Source: Dermanyssus gallinae (taxonomy: Eukaryota; Arthropoda; Arachnida; Mesostigmata; Dermanyssidae). From it: a stretch of DNA of 64,000 nt. A program made the position numbers and the translations under genes. The notes below the pieces were generated by a model. The model was not told where the DNA came from, did not search any database, and saw only the letters and a program-made list of their open reading frames with translations. The first letter of the stretch is position 1. Each line of letters begins with the position of its first letter. This document shows, one piece after another, positions 11,338-22,239 of the stretch. Where the stretch lies: NCBI GenBank assembly GCA_003439945.1, contig QVRM01001389.1, positions 22,501 to 86,500 of the forward strand. Reading direction: 5' to 3'.

Positions 11338-11495
11338 GCAGCAACAACAACAACAGCAACAGCAGCAGCAACAACAACAACAACAACAGCAACAGCAGCA
11401 ACAACAACAACAATAACAGCAACAACAACATCAGCAGCAACAACAACAGTAACAGCACCAGAGGCAACAACAACAACAACAGCAGCAGCAAAAGC
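11338..11495. repeat. (CAA/CAG)n opa-like array
   Basis: About 158 bp of CAA and CAG triplets. It reads as poly-Gln, poly-Asn/Ser or poly-Thr/Ala depending on frame, all open. Such arrays occur in arthropod coding exons as well as in non-coding DNA. Nothing in the flanks supports coding. Confidence 0.9.
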
Positions 11496-11680
11496 AATGA
11501 TGCCGGCTGGGGCGTGGGGGCAACGACACGGCGGGACTAATGTCGGCTCAAACAAATACCTCTCTACCTCAACTGACGCATCGTTGCCAAACAAACTTAT
11601 TGCAGAAAAAAGTTGAAATAAGCGGCGATTGGTTAGTCGGCGCGGCGTTGCTGGACGCACAGTCAGCCTGTCCGTCGTCG

Positions 11681-11742
11681 GTTGTTGTTAATGTCGTTAT
11701 TGCTGTTGTTGTTGTTATTGTTGTTGCTGCTGGTGCTGCTGC

Positions 11743-11785
<43 letters not shown>

Positions 11786-11960
11786 ATTGTTATGCTATTG
11801 CTGTTGCTGTTGATGTTGTACGACCCCTGTTATTGTTGCTGCTACTGTTTTCTTGTTTTTGTTGTTGATGTTGTTTATATTGGAGGTGGTAGTAGTATTA
11901 TTGCTGTTGTTGTTGGTGCTGCTGCTGCTGCCGTCGTCGTCATCTTTCTCGTTGTGGCTA
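11681..11960. repeat. (TTG/CTG)n array
   Basis: TTG, ATT and CTG triplets from 11681 to about 11820, with shorter runs to about 11960. It is complementary in polarity to the CAA/CAG array 200 bp upstream, so the two could pair as an imperfect inverted repeat. Confidence 0.85.
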
Positions 11961-12399
11961 TTATTGTTGTTGACCGACGCTGGACCTGCTGGTGGGACAC
12001 GCCCCGTATTGGCATACGGATAGCGGCGTTGGCCGCACGTCGCTGGAGAACGTTGCCGTCATGATGAAAATGATGTCAATCCTGAGACATCCTGCTGCTG
12101 CTGTTGTTGTTGCCGCAGCCGCCGCCGCCACCACCGCTGAAGATGCAGCCAGAAATGCCAGCGGGACGGACGTCATCGGCGGCGTAAAATCGGGACAGTT
12201 TTGTGTCAACTTGTACACAATGGTGCACGTTTTCGTTTTTTCGGCCGTCGCCAATGCGATCGATTGTTGTTGTCACAGGCAATACGAAACACACACACAC
12301 ACCCAAAAACCAGACCAGAGTTGGCTGGCTCCGTTTGAAGATGTGTTAGCGGGTCGGAGTTGCCTTTCCTCGACACCCCTGACACAAATGTCCATCAAG

Positions 12400-13295
12400 C
12401 ACTAAGTGGCCTCACGTTTTCCACTTCTTTCTTTTCCCCTCGCCTTTTGCACGCCCCCCTCTGTCTCTCGACATGATTCTCGACCCGGATTCGATTACAG
12501 ACCTGAACCTATTCTAGGGTAAGCATACTATAAGAGTTAGTACATATATAGAACGTCACCGCAATTAATCTCAGCAAACTAGCACCACTGACCTCTTTCC
12601 GTCAGCTCCGATCGGCTTTTTGTTCTCTTGTCGCTGACCGACCGGTTAGAGCCTATACAAACGGAGCATCTACGACAAGAACAACAACCACTAAAGATAA
12701 CCTTACGTTAGTCTCATCGTCGTCACTGTGTATCATACGAGAGTCAACTACAGGCGGCGGGAGACTATGATTGCGCATGTAATAGCATACGGCGTTACAC
12801 TTTCATGTACCTTAACATGGGTCTCAAGTGGGAAATACTTTTCAGTACTTGTTTTTGTAAAGTATCCTCACGTACACGGGCGCCAAGAAGCGGCGAAGGG
12901 AAAGCTAAGGTAACGAGGCTTAGTTGCTAGGGACATCTAGACCATTGTGTGTCAACATCGTTCAATACAACGGGTGCAGCTTGAATCCTACAAGCCTTCC
13001 CCTGACTTGTATAAATGAAAACAAACGCATTACATATACAGCTTCTAATATGGTTGATCTTGTCGACTGCTTGTTGTATAGCGGTGGTGTATACATGTAT
13101 GGCGAGTAAGAAAAAAAGAAGATTCTTCCAGGTAAAAGAACCTGAAAAAATGAAGATAAGGACGGACGTTGGAGATTTTGCCTGCTCTCGAGACTGGCAT
13201 TGAATTTTCTTTGGGGCTACTAATGGTCTATGACCATTGGTTAGCCGAAGACTCGGCGATGGTGCAAACCATATTAACGTTATGAAAAACTATTC
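12400..13295. other. Unique AT-moderate DNA, nothing recognised
   Basis: No array or element seen. A 7-bp perfect hairpin (AATGGTC/GACCATT, 3-nt loop) lies near 13221. Confidence 0.5.
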
Positions 13296-13297
13296 AT

Positions 13298-13298
<1 letters not shown>

Positions 13299-13333
<35 letters not shown>

Positions 13334-13336
13334 TAT
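13299..13336. repeat. (TA)n microsatellite
   Basis: AT dinucleotide tract followed by TGTGTGTG. Confidence 0.9.
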
Positions 13337-13636
13337 TTATGTGTGTGTCTGTTTTTTGTACTGACGTCTATGTGCATCTGCATGTATTTGCGTGAGCGTG
13401 TATGTACGCATGGATGGATGCATGCATGTTGTACACGTGGTGAAGAAGAGATCGGTTTGTCTTTTAAGATCGGTACCGAACGTCCCACGGACGTTAACCA
13501 GCACGGTCAGCCTCAGCTGGTGCAGCAGACCGACCGACCTGTCGACCGACCGAACCGAACCAAACAAACAATACAAAACCATATCGTCAGCTTACAGAGA
13601 ACAGACAGCTTTAGCTAAGCTATTACCATCGGTGGT

Positions 13637-13778
13637 GTATCTCTCTGTCTCTCTGTCTCTCTCTCTTTCTTGCTTTCACCCCCCCCCCCCACCCCCTCTC
13701 TTCCCTGTTCATCGGCATTTCTCTCCCCCCCCCCCCGCTATCTCGCTCCCCCTCTCCCTCTTGCTTTCTCTGTCTAGC
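13637..13778. repeat. Near-homopyrimidine tract (TC runs plus poly-C)
   Basis: TCTCTCTG repeats, a run of about ten C with an A interruption near 13680-13696, and a second C run near 13726-13737. Few purines interrupt about 140 bp. It could form triplex (H-DNA) structures. Confidence 0.75.
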
Positions 13779-13841
13779 GTTGTCCAGTTGGGGTGTTGCC
13801 GCCGCCGCCGCCGTCGACATGTACAAACAAACAATGCCCAA

Positions 13842-13925
13842 GCACACACACACACAAGCAAACACTCACACAGACACAGACACACAGATGATATGTATGT
13901 ATACATATCTACATACATACATACA
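13842..13925. repeat. (CA)n / (CATA)n run
   Basis: CACACA runs grade into ACATACATAC tetranucleotides. Confidence 0.85.
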
Positions 13926-14017
13926 GGTATATATAGCCATGACAAGCAAGCGACAATGTCGGCGTGACAACCTTTACGAGATGATGACGGTGTCGACAAC
14001 ACGGTGACGGGGGCGAG

Positions 14018-14165
14018 AACAACAACAACAGCAGCAGCAGCAACAACAACAACAAAAACAGCAGCAACAACAACAACGACAACAACAACAACAGAAGTAA
14101 TAATAACGTCGGCGACGAAGGAGGGGGGTCGGTTGGGGGTGTTGGGGGGAGAGGGAGGGGGGTGC
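14018..14165. repeat. (CAA)n array followed by a G-rich run
   Basis: CAA/CAG triplets occupy about 14018-14097. Runs of five to six G with short loops occupy about 14121-14162 and have quadruplex potential. Confidence 0.85.
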
Positions 14166-14249
14166 TGACGGCGGGGATCGCCTGGTCGTCTGTCACCTAT
14201 TCGCCTACCGTCTTCGTCGTCGATCGTATGTCAACCGTCGATCGCTCGC

Positions 14250-14348
14250 AGTTAGGGCTGTTGTAGTTGTTGTCGTTGCTGTTGCTGCCGGTGCTTTGTT
14301 GCTGTAGTCGTTGTTGCTGCTGCTGTTGTATATATATATATATATATG

Positions 14349-14380
<32 letters not shown>
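14250..14380. repeat. (TTG/CTG)n joined to (TA)n
   Basis: TTG/CTG triplets pass directly into a TA tract at about 14329-14380. A second short TA tract lies at 14508-14530. Confidence 0.85.
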
Positions 14381-14381
<1 letters not shown>

Positions 14382-14539
14382 GCCGGAACGCGGCGTCTGA
14401 CCTGCTGAAGTAGTCGCAACCCACTCTAGACAATATAGAGTAATATTCCCAGTGCACACGTTCTTGGGAGACAATTGTCTTTCCATTTGAACTCTTAAGA
14501 CATTTAATATATATATATATATATATATAGTGGCTATCA

Positions 14540-15600
14540 AAGTTGTTTTTATTGTTGTTGTTGTTGTGTATGTTTTAGTTGCTATTCTGATTTCTCATCA
14601 GTTGTAGTGGCAGGCGTAATGCACGTAGTCATAGTTAGCGAATTGTTGCATTGTCTCAATCAATATCGTTGCCTGATATCGCTCTTCTCCTCTAGAAAAC
14701 AAATGCAAAAATATTCATAATAATAATTTGTAACATTCACACTTGAACTAGTGACACAATAACACTAGCCATATTAATATCAATCATGTGGCAACAAACG
14801 AGTATTGTAATTAGTCTTAGAGTTCTTATCGTGTTGTGGGTTATTGCTGTTGTCGGTCGTCACTTTTATGAGATACCAAAATGCGTCAATAGACGAACGT
14901 AACATAGGCAACATAGGCAGACAGCTTGGAGAAAAATCAATCTAAGTGTTTCCGCGTATCCGCTTGCTGCTCTTTACTGTTTGTGCAGCTCGTTTAAAAT
15001 AGCGTTTTGATTCTTACAGCCGTTAAACGTTAGATCTGAACTCAAGTTGCAGCAACGAGAAAGTCGACATTTGTCACATTTGTGTTTGATTTAAGGGCGA
15101 TTTAGGCCGCACTTTTGTATACCGCGCTTAGGCCGTTACTATAATTTTTTTTTGTCTATACTACGTGTGGTATAGTTGTCACAACGACATTAGTCGTAGT
15201 AGAAGTAGTTATCGAAACTGTAGTATAGGGTGCAGACAAGGTTTCCTCAAACCTCGTGTCGAAACTACTCAGTTTTAACCCCTATGCGGCTCCCTTCAGA
15301 AAGACAACGATGGCCGTCGAAACTTGAACGTTTATTAGGGGAGAGTTCTTGGCATAGGCAACGCCATTTATCCGCTGCTGTTGTTCTTCAGCATAGAAAT
15401 GCAGTTACGACACAGGGGCAGTTACTTTACCAGATCCAGCAGGACAACAGTGAAGAATTAGTTCAACCAGGACCAACTTTGAACCTGCATCAGTTAGTTA
15501 TATATAGTTGGATGTGAGAGTAGTCGCATGGCAGAGTTATGCTCTTTGGAACCTGGGCATTAACCGCTCAGGCTACCGCTACTACGTAGCAGCATCAGAA
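14540..15600. other. Mostly unique DNA, no recognised gene
   Basis: Contains one 95-codon plus-strand ORF (15230-15517) of ordinary composition that I cannot assign, and a weak A-box-like string on the minus strand near 15560-15580. Neither is strong enough to call as a gene. Confidence 0.4.
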
Positions 15601-15638
15601 GATAATAGTTAGATGGAGACCTCCATCTAACTATTATC
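15601..15638. other. Perfect 18-bp inverted repeat with 2-nt spacer
   Basis: GATAATAGTTAGATGGAG at 15601-15618 is exactly complementary to 15621-15638. The arms are perfect and the spacer is AC, so the structure would extrude as a cruciform or fold as a very tight hairpin. No homologous element surrounds it. Confidence 0.9.
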
Positions 15639-15639
15639 A

Positions 15640-16119
15640 AGGTGTACCTCGACAACGACTTAATATAGCAGTCGTATCACTGAAATCACCTGCCGACAGT
15701 GATTTAATTGAATTGCGCTGCTGTTGCTCTCGAAGTAATACCACTTGCCACCTAATGCTAGGAAATTATGCCCGAAGCCGTTGAAGCAATGAAGCCCTAA
15801 CGAGACCTAGCCAATGAGACGTGGTTTGTTGAGACCATGGGCAGCACGGATACCCACTTAAATTTCCAGAGGAGGACTACAAGAAGTCCTCCGTGAAGTA
15901 GCAGAGCCTAAAAGCCAGTTAGAATTCGCCGTTTGGCGCAACTACCAATTACCGTCAAACGGTTCGGTCAAACGCTATTGGCGAATGCGTCATAAAGGCT
16001 TCTGTAATAAAGCGGCCATGCTCTATAATGGAATCGCACTTGAAGGCACAGCTGCCCACGTATGTTGTAAAGCAGTTGCAATTTGCTTAATGGAGCAAGC
16101 AATTTTTCCTCGGAAACTC
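15640..16119. other. Unique DNA, nothing recognised
   Basis: No motif or repeat seen apart from chance ORFs. Confidence 0.45.
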
Positions 16120-16356
16120 TGGGTAAACCCCCGAGCTACAACACAATGTTTGTTTTTAAATTTTTTTCTACGTTTTTCCGTAAGGCTAATGCCCGTGTAC
16201 GGTTTTTCATGTCATGGCTGATGTTTAATACACTCCGGCATTTACCTTGTCTTAATTGGAAACCATGCAAACCAATTTAAGAGTGGCGGGTCTGGGTCTC
16301 AAACCCAGGCCTCCCGAATGCAAGGCAAAGGCTTTGCCACTAAGCCATCTTGCTCG
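16120..16356 (-). mobile_element. SINE-like element with tRNA-like head and a conserved core
   Basis: On the minus strand the head (16356 to 16281) has a D-arm with a perfect GGCT/AGCC stem and A-box-like TGGCTTAGTGG. Its T-arm has a perfect CTGGG/CCCAG stem and B-box GGTTTGAGACC. The acceptor arms do not pair, and the anticodon arm, loosely Gly- or Ala-like, is imperfect, so this is not a working tRNA. About 75 bp downstream on that strand lies a core (16206-16178) that recurs at 52543-52582. A tRNA-like head followed by a repeated core is the layout of a Pol III SINE. The 3' boundary is uncertain. Confidence 0.55.
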
Positions 16357-16439
16357 GTATTTTACATTCTCACTATAAATAGCTTCTCTCTGCTAGCGTA
16401 TTCCGTGATAACAAGTTCTAGCGAGTATCCACAAACAGA

Positions 16440-16490
16440 AACAACAACAGCAACGACAACAACGCCAACGCCAACAACAAATAATAATTC
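16440..16490. repeat. Short (CAA)n run
   Basis: CAACAACGACAAC-type triplets over about 45 bp. Confidence 0.8.
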
Positions 16491-16706
16491 CTTCATACAA
16501 ATCCTGCTATACCCACCAGCGTCATCTTCGTAGGTCGATTTTTTCGCTCGACGATTGGCGAGCTGAAGATGTGGCCGTAAAAAGCATTTCCTATGTTTCC
16601 GCACAGATCTGATCGTGTTGGACCGTGGTGAGGTTCAGGTGGGCTGGAGGGCTCTAGCAAGCGAGGGACCTGTCCAAACCAGCGAGCGACCAGTCTATCC
16701 GATCTG

Positions 16707-16842
16707 TTTGGTTGTTGTTGTTGCTGCGGATGTTGTTGTTGTTGCTGCTGTTCGTTGTTGTTGTTGTTGCTGTTGCTGCTGTTCGTTGTTGTTGTTGTTG
16801 TTGCTGTTGCTGTTGCTGCTGTTGTTGTTGATGTTATTGATG
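16707..16842. repeat. (TTG/CTG)n array
   Basis: TTG triplets with CTG and TTC interruptions, including a duplicated block containing GCTGCTGTTCG about 35 bp apart. Confidence 0.9.
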
Positions 16843-16859
16843 TCGTCGCCAACGTTTCA

Positions 16860-17463
16860 TATCAGACGTGTCCGATGTCTATGTGTCATCATCGCCACCA
16901 GCCACCGTCGTCATCATCGCCCTCTATCATTAGCACCATCATCACCGTCATCCATCGCGACGCATCGTTGTGCCCACTCGCCACTTCGGCTACTCGGTTT
17001 GTGTATCCACTAAGGTGTCCACGCAATGTCGTATAGTTAGCAAGCAGCGTGCAAGTCATTGTCTATCCGTTTCCACCGCAACTGATGCAGAAGGCTCAAT
17101 GCTGCGGGGCCCTGCCGTCACTGTCCACTGGGTCACTCCCACAAGGCGACGAGCGGACACCACGGTCTCATAGACCAACAATGGCCATGAAATGGCCCTA
17201 TTATACCCCATAGACAGCGCGCGCAGCCCGTGGGCTCTAGGTATATATATATATATATATATATATTTATGTGTGTGTGCCGGCCGGTCGAGCGGCAGGC
17301 TGATAGGCTGACAGGAAGGCAAAGAAACAAACAGACTGGTAGGCAGATTCGTCCTGATGACGAGATGAGATGAGGCATTTTCGCTGCCGCTCGATGCAAA
17401 ATGCAAGTCACTATCCGTTGTTATCGGTTAGTCTATTAACCGTTGTTTGCTAGATCCGCTTAT
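16860..17463. other. Mostly unique DNA with one (TA)n tract
   Basis: A TA tract lies at 17240-17267. ORFs on both strands show no recognisable domain. Confidence 0.5.
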
Positions 17464-17541
17464 GTTGTTGTCATTCTTGTTGCCGTTCTTCTTATTGCTG
17501 TTGTTGTTGTTAATGCCGCTCTTGTTGTTGTTGTTGCTTTC
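17464..17541. repeat. (TTG)n array
   Basis: TTG/CTT triplets over about 78 bp. Confidence 0.85.
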
Positions 17542-17559
17542 GCTGCTCGTCGTATAGTA

Positions 17560-18606
17560 TGCTAGTTTGTCTATCTCTCTTGACCACCCTTCTACGAAGC
17601 GTACCGACGGCGACAAGAGAGAGAGAGATGCCGACAGCAAAAACAACTTCAACGACTGCAACATTCACAATGATCCTAGCCTAGTCGGTTCGTCCACCGG
17701 TGAGAGAGTGCCGCTGCCATCGTGGCCTTCGCTCACAGCGGCAATTCTCGGTTCGGTTGTTCCCAGGCCGCCCTTGGCGCTGGTCAGAGCCGCCGCCGAC
17801 GCCACCCAGTACTGGACGGGCGCGCGCGCTTGGGCAGTTGAGCGGATGGACTTCTCGAACGACACCCAACACGGCCGGGCCCTCGGCGGCCCACATCTGG
17901 TGGCCACACGCAGTGGTGGATTGAGACTGAGGTTGGCGTCATCCAGCTTCGCCGTGAGCCTGGTTGCTCCTTGTAGACTTGGCTGCTATTTTAATTGCAT
18001 GCTGCGTTACCTGCATTGTTGTAGTTAGTCGACTTCAGTGCAGTAGCAGCAGCAACAGCATCGGTAGCTACTACGAAGAACTCTACATCATGAATTCACC
18101 CCCTGTTTGGACTGTTTGGGCATCATGAACTCACCCCCTGCTTGGAATGGCGCCCCTCGTCAGAGTTGTTGTCTCTGCCGGGGTTCTTGGCGTTGTCATT
18201 GTTGCAGTTGCTGCGGGGGCGGCAGATGCTGCCGTTGCCGCTGCTGTTGGGACAGCAACGTTGGCAAAAGGCTCACCCATTCATTCACCCGATGCCCGAC
18301 CCGCAACGGAGCGTTTTGTTAGGCCCACCGGATAGAATGACACATGATAGGTCGCGCCGGATAGCGCGGAGGGCCAGCGCGACCACCAATGGCAGTGCTG
18401 CAATCGTGGCAGCAATCCGGCTGGACAATGTCGTGTCGTGAAGATAGGTGAAAAACTGGCGACTTAGGTGTCATTAGTTGCGGCGTGCGGCACGCGTTTG
18501 CAATTTCGACGTCACGCCACACGTTTGGGGTAGATGTTGTCGGGGGCCTGTCTCTTGTATAATCCAGCAATTCCTAATGAAGAAGTGCTTGCCGTTTTAG
18601 TTTCAT
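17560..18606. other. GC-balanced unique DNA, no recognised gene
   Basis: Overlapping ORFs of 60-153 codons lie at 17567-18441. The frames overlap on both strands and none has a recognisable motif. A 15-16 bp near-repeat (GAATTCACCCCCTG / GAACTCACCCCCTG) lies near 18091 and 18126. Confidence 0.45.
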
Positions 18607-18609
18607 TAC

Positions 18610-18679
<70 letters not shown>

Positions 18680-18709
18680 GTATATATATATGTATATATA
18701 TATATATAC
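18607..18709. repeat. (TA)n microsatellite, ~100 bp
   Basis: TA dinucleotides with a few TATG interruptions. Confidence 0.95.
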
Positions 18710-19247
18710 TAGGTAAATCAGTCGAGCCGATCAATCGCCAAGTCAGACCTAGTAAGTCAAAGAGCAGCTTACACTAATTACTAGTGTGTTGTCACGGAAT
18801 TTGAATCAAATGTATGTCTTCTTATTTGTTTTGTCATTCCTAAAAATAAAAATACTGTACCTAGGTCGCGTTTAGAAACAATAGCCTATAAGGGGCTTGA
18901 TCTTGACGAAAGCTGAAACATTAACCATAGTAGAGTTCGAAACTGGAGTCTCATGTGTATGGTGTATGAAACCAATATAAGCCCCCAGGGTCAGAGACCG
19001 TCTTGGGGGGTTAAAGCCTAGAAGTTCTGTAATGCAAGTTATTAATGAAGAATATAGTGTTCTGATGAAGACAATGTTAATTTGGCTAGGCACAGCGATA
19101 CCGCCTGCGCATTTTCTGTTTCTACCAAATTATATTAGCAGAATATAAAATAGGTTATACATACAATTGATATGGCACACTATAATCGCAAGCACAATAT
19201 TTATAATGCCGGATTCGAAGTAACTCTGTTACTGGGCTACCATATCT
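18710..19247. other. Unique AT-rich DNA with decayed tRNA-like pieces
   Basis: On the minus strand around 18990-18925, a B-box-like string (GTTTCGAACTC) follows a GAGACTCCA segment similar to that at 6183-6262. Around 19250-19205, A-box-like TAGCCCAGTAAC and TTCGAATCC lie close together, as if the anticodon arm were lost. These are weak relics, not genes. Confidence 0.3.
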
Positions 19248-19249
19248 AG

Positions 19250-19280
<31 letters not shown>
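19248..19280. repeat. (TA)n microsatellite
   Basis: TA dinucleotide tract. Confidence 0.9.
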
Positions 19281-19283
<3 letters not shown>

Positions 19284-19568
19284 TTGTGAGTAATAACATA
19301 TTGCATATAATAGCTATTATGTAACATAGGTTTTGCCATAGGTTTTAATGTATGGACAGCGACTGTGAAAAACATATATCATCCCGAACGGGAGTAACAG
19401 GTCAGACGGAAATAACGGCTTAGTGTTATTAGACAAGTTTTGCCAGCTGTCAGCGCCAGCCGCCGTTCAGAGAAGCGAGTCAACTGAGGTGAGTGCCGGT
19501 TGACTTTGCCGTCAAGAGCAGCAGCTGCCAAAGTACAATCCCAATCCGTTCCATGGTGCGAATTGTCG
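19281..19568. other. Unique DNA between two (TA)n tracts
   Basis: Nothing recognised. Confidence 0.45.

Positions 19569-19632
<64 letters not shown>
19569..19632. repeat. (TA)n microsatellite
   Basis: TA dinucleotide tract with one TAAA interruption. Confidence 0.95.
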
Positions 19633-19635
<3 letters not shown>

Positions 19636-20750
19636 TGATGGATTGATGCAGTGCGGTTGCGCCACGGGCATTTTCTTCTACCGCACGTCATCGATATGAT
19701 GTATAATAGTGTAGGCGAGAATCCCTGTGATGACTCTTGCGGACTTCTTGAAGCGCCGAATCGCGCCGATCTTCGTGTAGGTTCAAGCCGTAGGCTGTTG
19801 GCCCAGCGTACCATGACACCCCGTCTACTGTGTGTGTTCTCTATATAAGCGTATGTCACCTGCGTCTCGTCTACACAACGGCGTTTGTTCACTTATTTAT
19901 TCGCTGGCGTTAACCAGCTCTCACTTTAGTTAACGGTCGTTCGGCGGCGGTGAAGTCTAGATAAGGCTACCTCTTCTCTTTATTTCTCTTTCTCTGCTTG
20001 CTATCATTGTGAAGTTTTGGATGTTGACATTGAGCTGACATCTTGTCGAAGTTCACACCTGCGTCGTCCAGGACTAGGAAGCAACTTATCAATGCGCCGT
20101 CTACTACTACTGGTTCGACTATTAATACTACTACTACTACTATTACAACTACCACTAACAATGGTAGAACCATTATTACTACTATTACAACTTTGACTCT
20201 ACTAAGGCTACAAGTAGTACATAACACTCAATATTTGTGCTGCTTTATCAGAGCCGTTTCATACCGCCGCCGCAAGCGAATGTTACACATTTTTAGACCT
20301 GTGCCACTAGGTTATGTATATATATATATTGTTTTGCTGTATTCGGTCGTCCCCTTAGTCCATCTATTATTGCGCTTTCTCCTCTTTCACGTCGTAAATG
20401 CTTTATTACACTTCCTCACACCACCCGTTGATTTTCGTTTACGAAAAACTGCAAAACAGCGTAAAATGCAGCGTTGCCACTGTGATAGGTATATACATAT
20501 ATATAAATATATATATAAGCAAAGGCCTGTGTGTGTGTGTGCTTGGACGAGTGGCGGCCGGAGTCGCACCTTTATTTGCACTGTATTTAATGAAGTGCGA
20601 AAATGGTGGGTGAGAGAAGGGGGACACCGATAGAGAATTTGTAGGGTGGTCCGCCAAAAAAACAACAAACAAAAAACACACGCACCGACGGATGGCCAGC
20701 CGGTTGACCCGAAAGTTCTCGACGTCCGCCAAGTCGGCAATCACGCTCCC
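19633..20750. other. Unique DNA plus short triplet and TA runs, no recognised gene
   Basis: CTA/ACT triplets at about 20100-20180 and a short TA tract near 20314-20330. The ORFs in this interval overlap on both strands and show no family motif. Confidence 0.45.
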
Positions 20751-20832
20751 AATGTTGTTGTTGTTGCTGTTGTTGTTGTTGTTGTTGTTGTTGTTGCTGT
20801 TGTTGTTGTTGTTGTTGTTGTTGTTGCCGCTA
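20751..20832. repeat. (TTG)n array
   Basis: Nearly pure TTG with two CTG interruptions. Confidence 0.9.
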
Positions 20833-21354
20833 TTGTCGTTGCCGTTGTCCGTATTGTTGTCATATTTGACGTTGTCGCCGCCGCTGGCGTTAGCAGCCGT
20901 GGACGCGTCGCCTGTTTGACGGACTCTTTGCTGACAGGCTGCGTGGTGCAAAACTCCGCCGGGCCACTATGGATACGGCAGTCAACCCGCGGCTGGCTGG
21001 CTGCTCAAAAAAGTCACGCGGATTTCGTCGGCGTTATCTCGAGGGTCGCTCGACCCACCGACGAATGGACGGACGGACGGACGCACGGGCAGACACATGG
21101 ATTATAGGCAGAAATACAGATCAAGAAAAAAGAGGCGAGAACGAAATCGCTGTGACGTTGTCACCCGTTCAGTGCCCGTTTGTTTGCGATCGGATGCCTA
21201 AATGTCCGCATCACGAACCGAATGTGAGGAGGTCACTACTGACACTGCTGATGCTGTTGCTGCTGCTGGTGGTGTTGCTATTCTACGTGAAATCGTGCCA
21301 AATACTGAACGGACCATGAGCCGGCCGAGGAATCTATCCTGCTCATTTTTTTGG

Positions 21355-21356
<2 letters not shown>
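20833..21356. other. Unique DNA, nothing recognised
   Basis: Short GACGGACGGACG and CTGCTG runs. No gene seen. Confidence 0.45.

Positions 21357-21397
<41 letters not shown>
21357..21397. repeat. (TA)n microsatellite
   Basis: TA dinucleotide tract of about 40 bp. Confidence 0.95.
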
Positions 21398-21489
21398 CCA
21401 ATCGAAATGTAGACTTTCTTAAGAAACGCGTGACCACGATAATTTAATAGTGCTATGTAAATTGCTGTGTAAATAAAATGTGCTGTTAA

Positions 21490-22236
21490 ATGAGCGCACT
21501 TCAATTGGAAAATGAACCAACATATGTTTTGACACCAACAACATTGTATTTTGTAAGAGCATTTTTTAAAAAGGCACTTAATTACAATTTTATATTGTAT
21601 GTTTCTACTTTTCTCGTTCGTTGCCCTAGGTTTTATCAATTGATGCGCTTTTTTTTATGTATGATACCTGATGAAGAACTCTCTGAATGGGAAATACCGC
21701 TGATTACCGGTTCGGTGCTAGAAACAACTTTATTAGGGTAAGCTTAGCTTCCTGATACATGTCTATTGTGATATGGGCTTTATGTGCCGCACTGCCTCTT
21801 TTTTGTGGTAATTTGCATAATGACGCATGGTGCGTACGCCTTGCAGTTGCGTTAAATAGGGAAGAAGTTTCTACATTATTTTGTTTGTGACCGGTGACAC
21901 ATCGGTCATGTTTCCACTCTTAAATATCAGATAAGAGGAGATCCAATTGTCGAACACACTGAAGATGGAACACTATTCTGGATTTTATGTACACATACAC
22001 AGCCAAATTGGCGACGGTACGATATTATTATTACATGCTAAATTTCTGAAATCTTTGTACAAAGTTATGTAACCTATAAGTGTATATTTATTGCAGGCTC
22101 AAGACGTAAACCTGGTTGGAGCCGAAGCACGTATATGACGAGGAGGAAAAGAAGCAGAAAGAACGAAATACAAGATCACATTCAGTCGATTATTGACTCG
22201 TCTACAACCGCATCCCTGTTGTTTTCTCTACCCTAG
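21490..22236 (+). CDS. Exon-like open segments of unknown function (low confidence)
   Basis: Three non-repetitive open segments lie in order on the plus strand. The first is 21490-21741, an 83-codon ORF from an ATG that ends at a donor-like AGGGTAAGC. The second is about 21931-22042, entered at acceptor-like sequences near 21930-21936. The third is about 22095-22236, entered after a strong TATTTATTGCAG acceptor and ending in a TAG; it is rich in Arg and Lys. Composition is ordinary in all three, unlike most ORFs here. I recognise no family, and the joins are guesses because the best canonical splice phases do not all agree. A decayed repeat or chance is possible. Confidence 0.2.
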
Positions 22237-22239
22237 GTC

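Noticed and set aside
13299..13336. (TA)n tracts as TATA promoters
   Set aside because: TA dinucleotide microsatellites are everywhere here and none is followed by a gene start.
15520..15595. tRNA-like A box on the minus strand (TAGCCTGAGCGGTTAA)
   Set aside because: The B-box-like string lies only about 14 nt downstream, and no arms fold in tRNA order.
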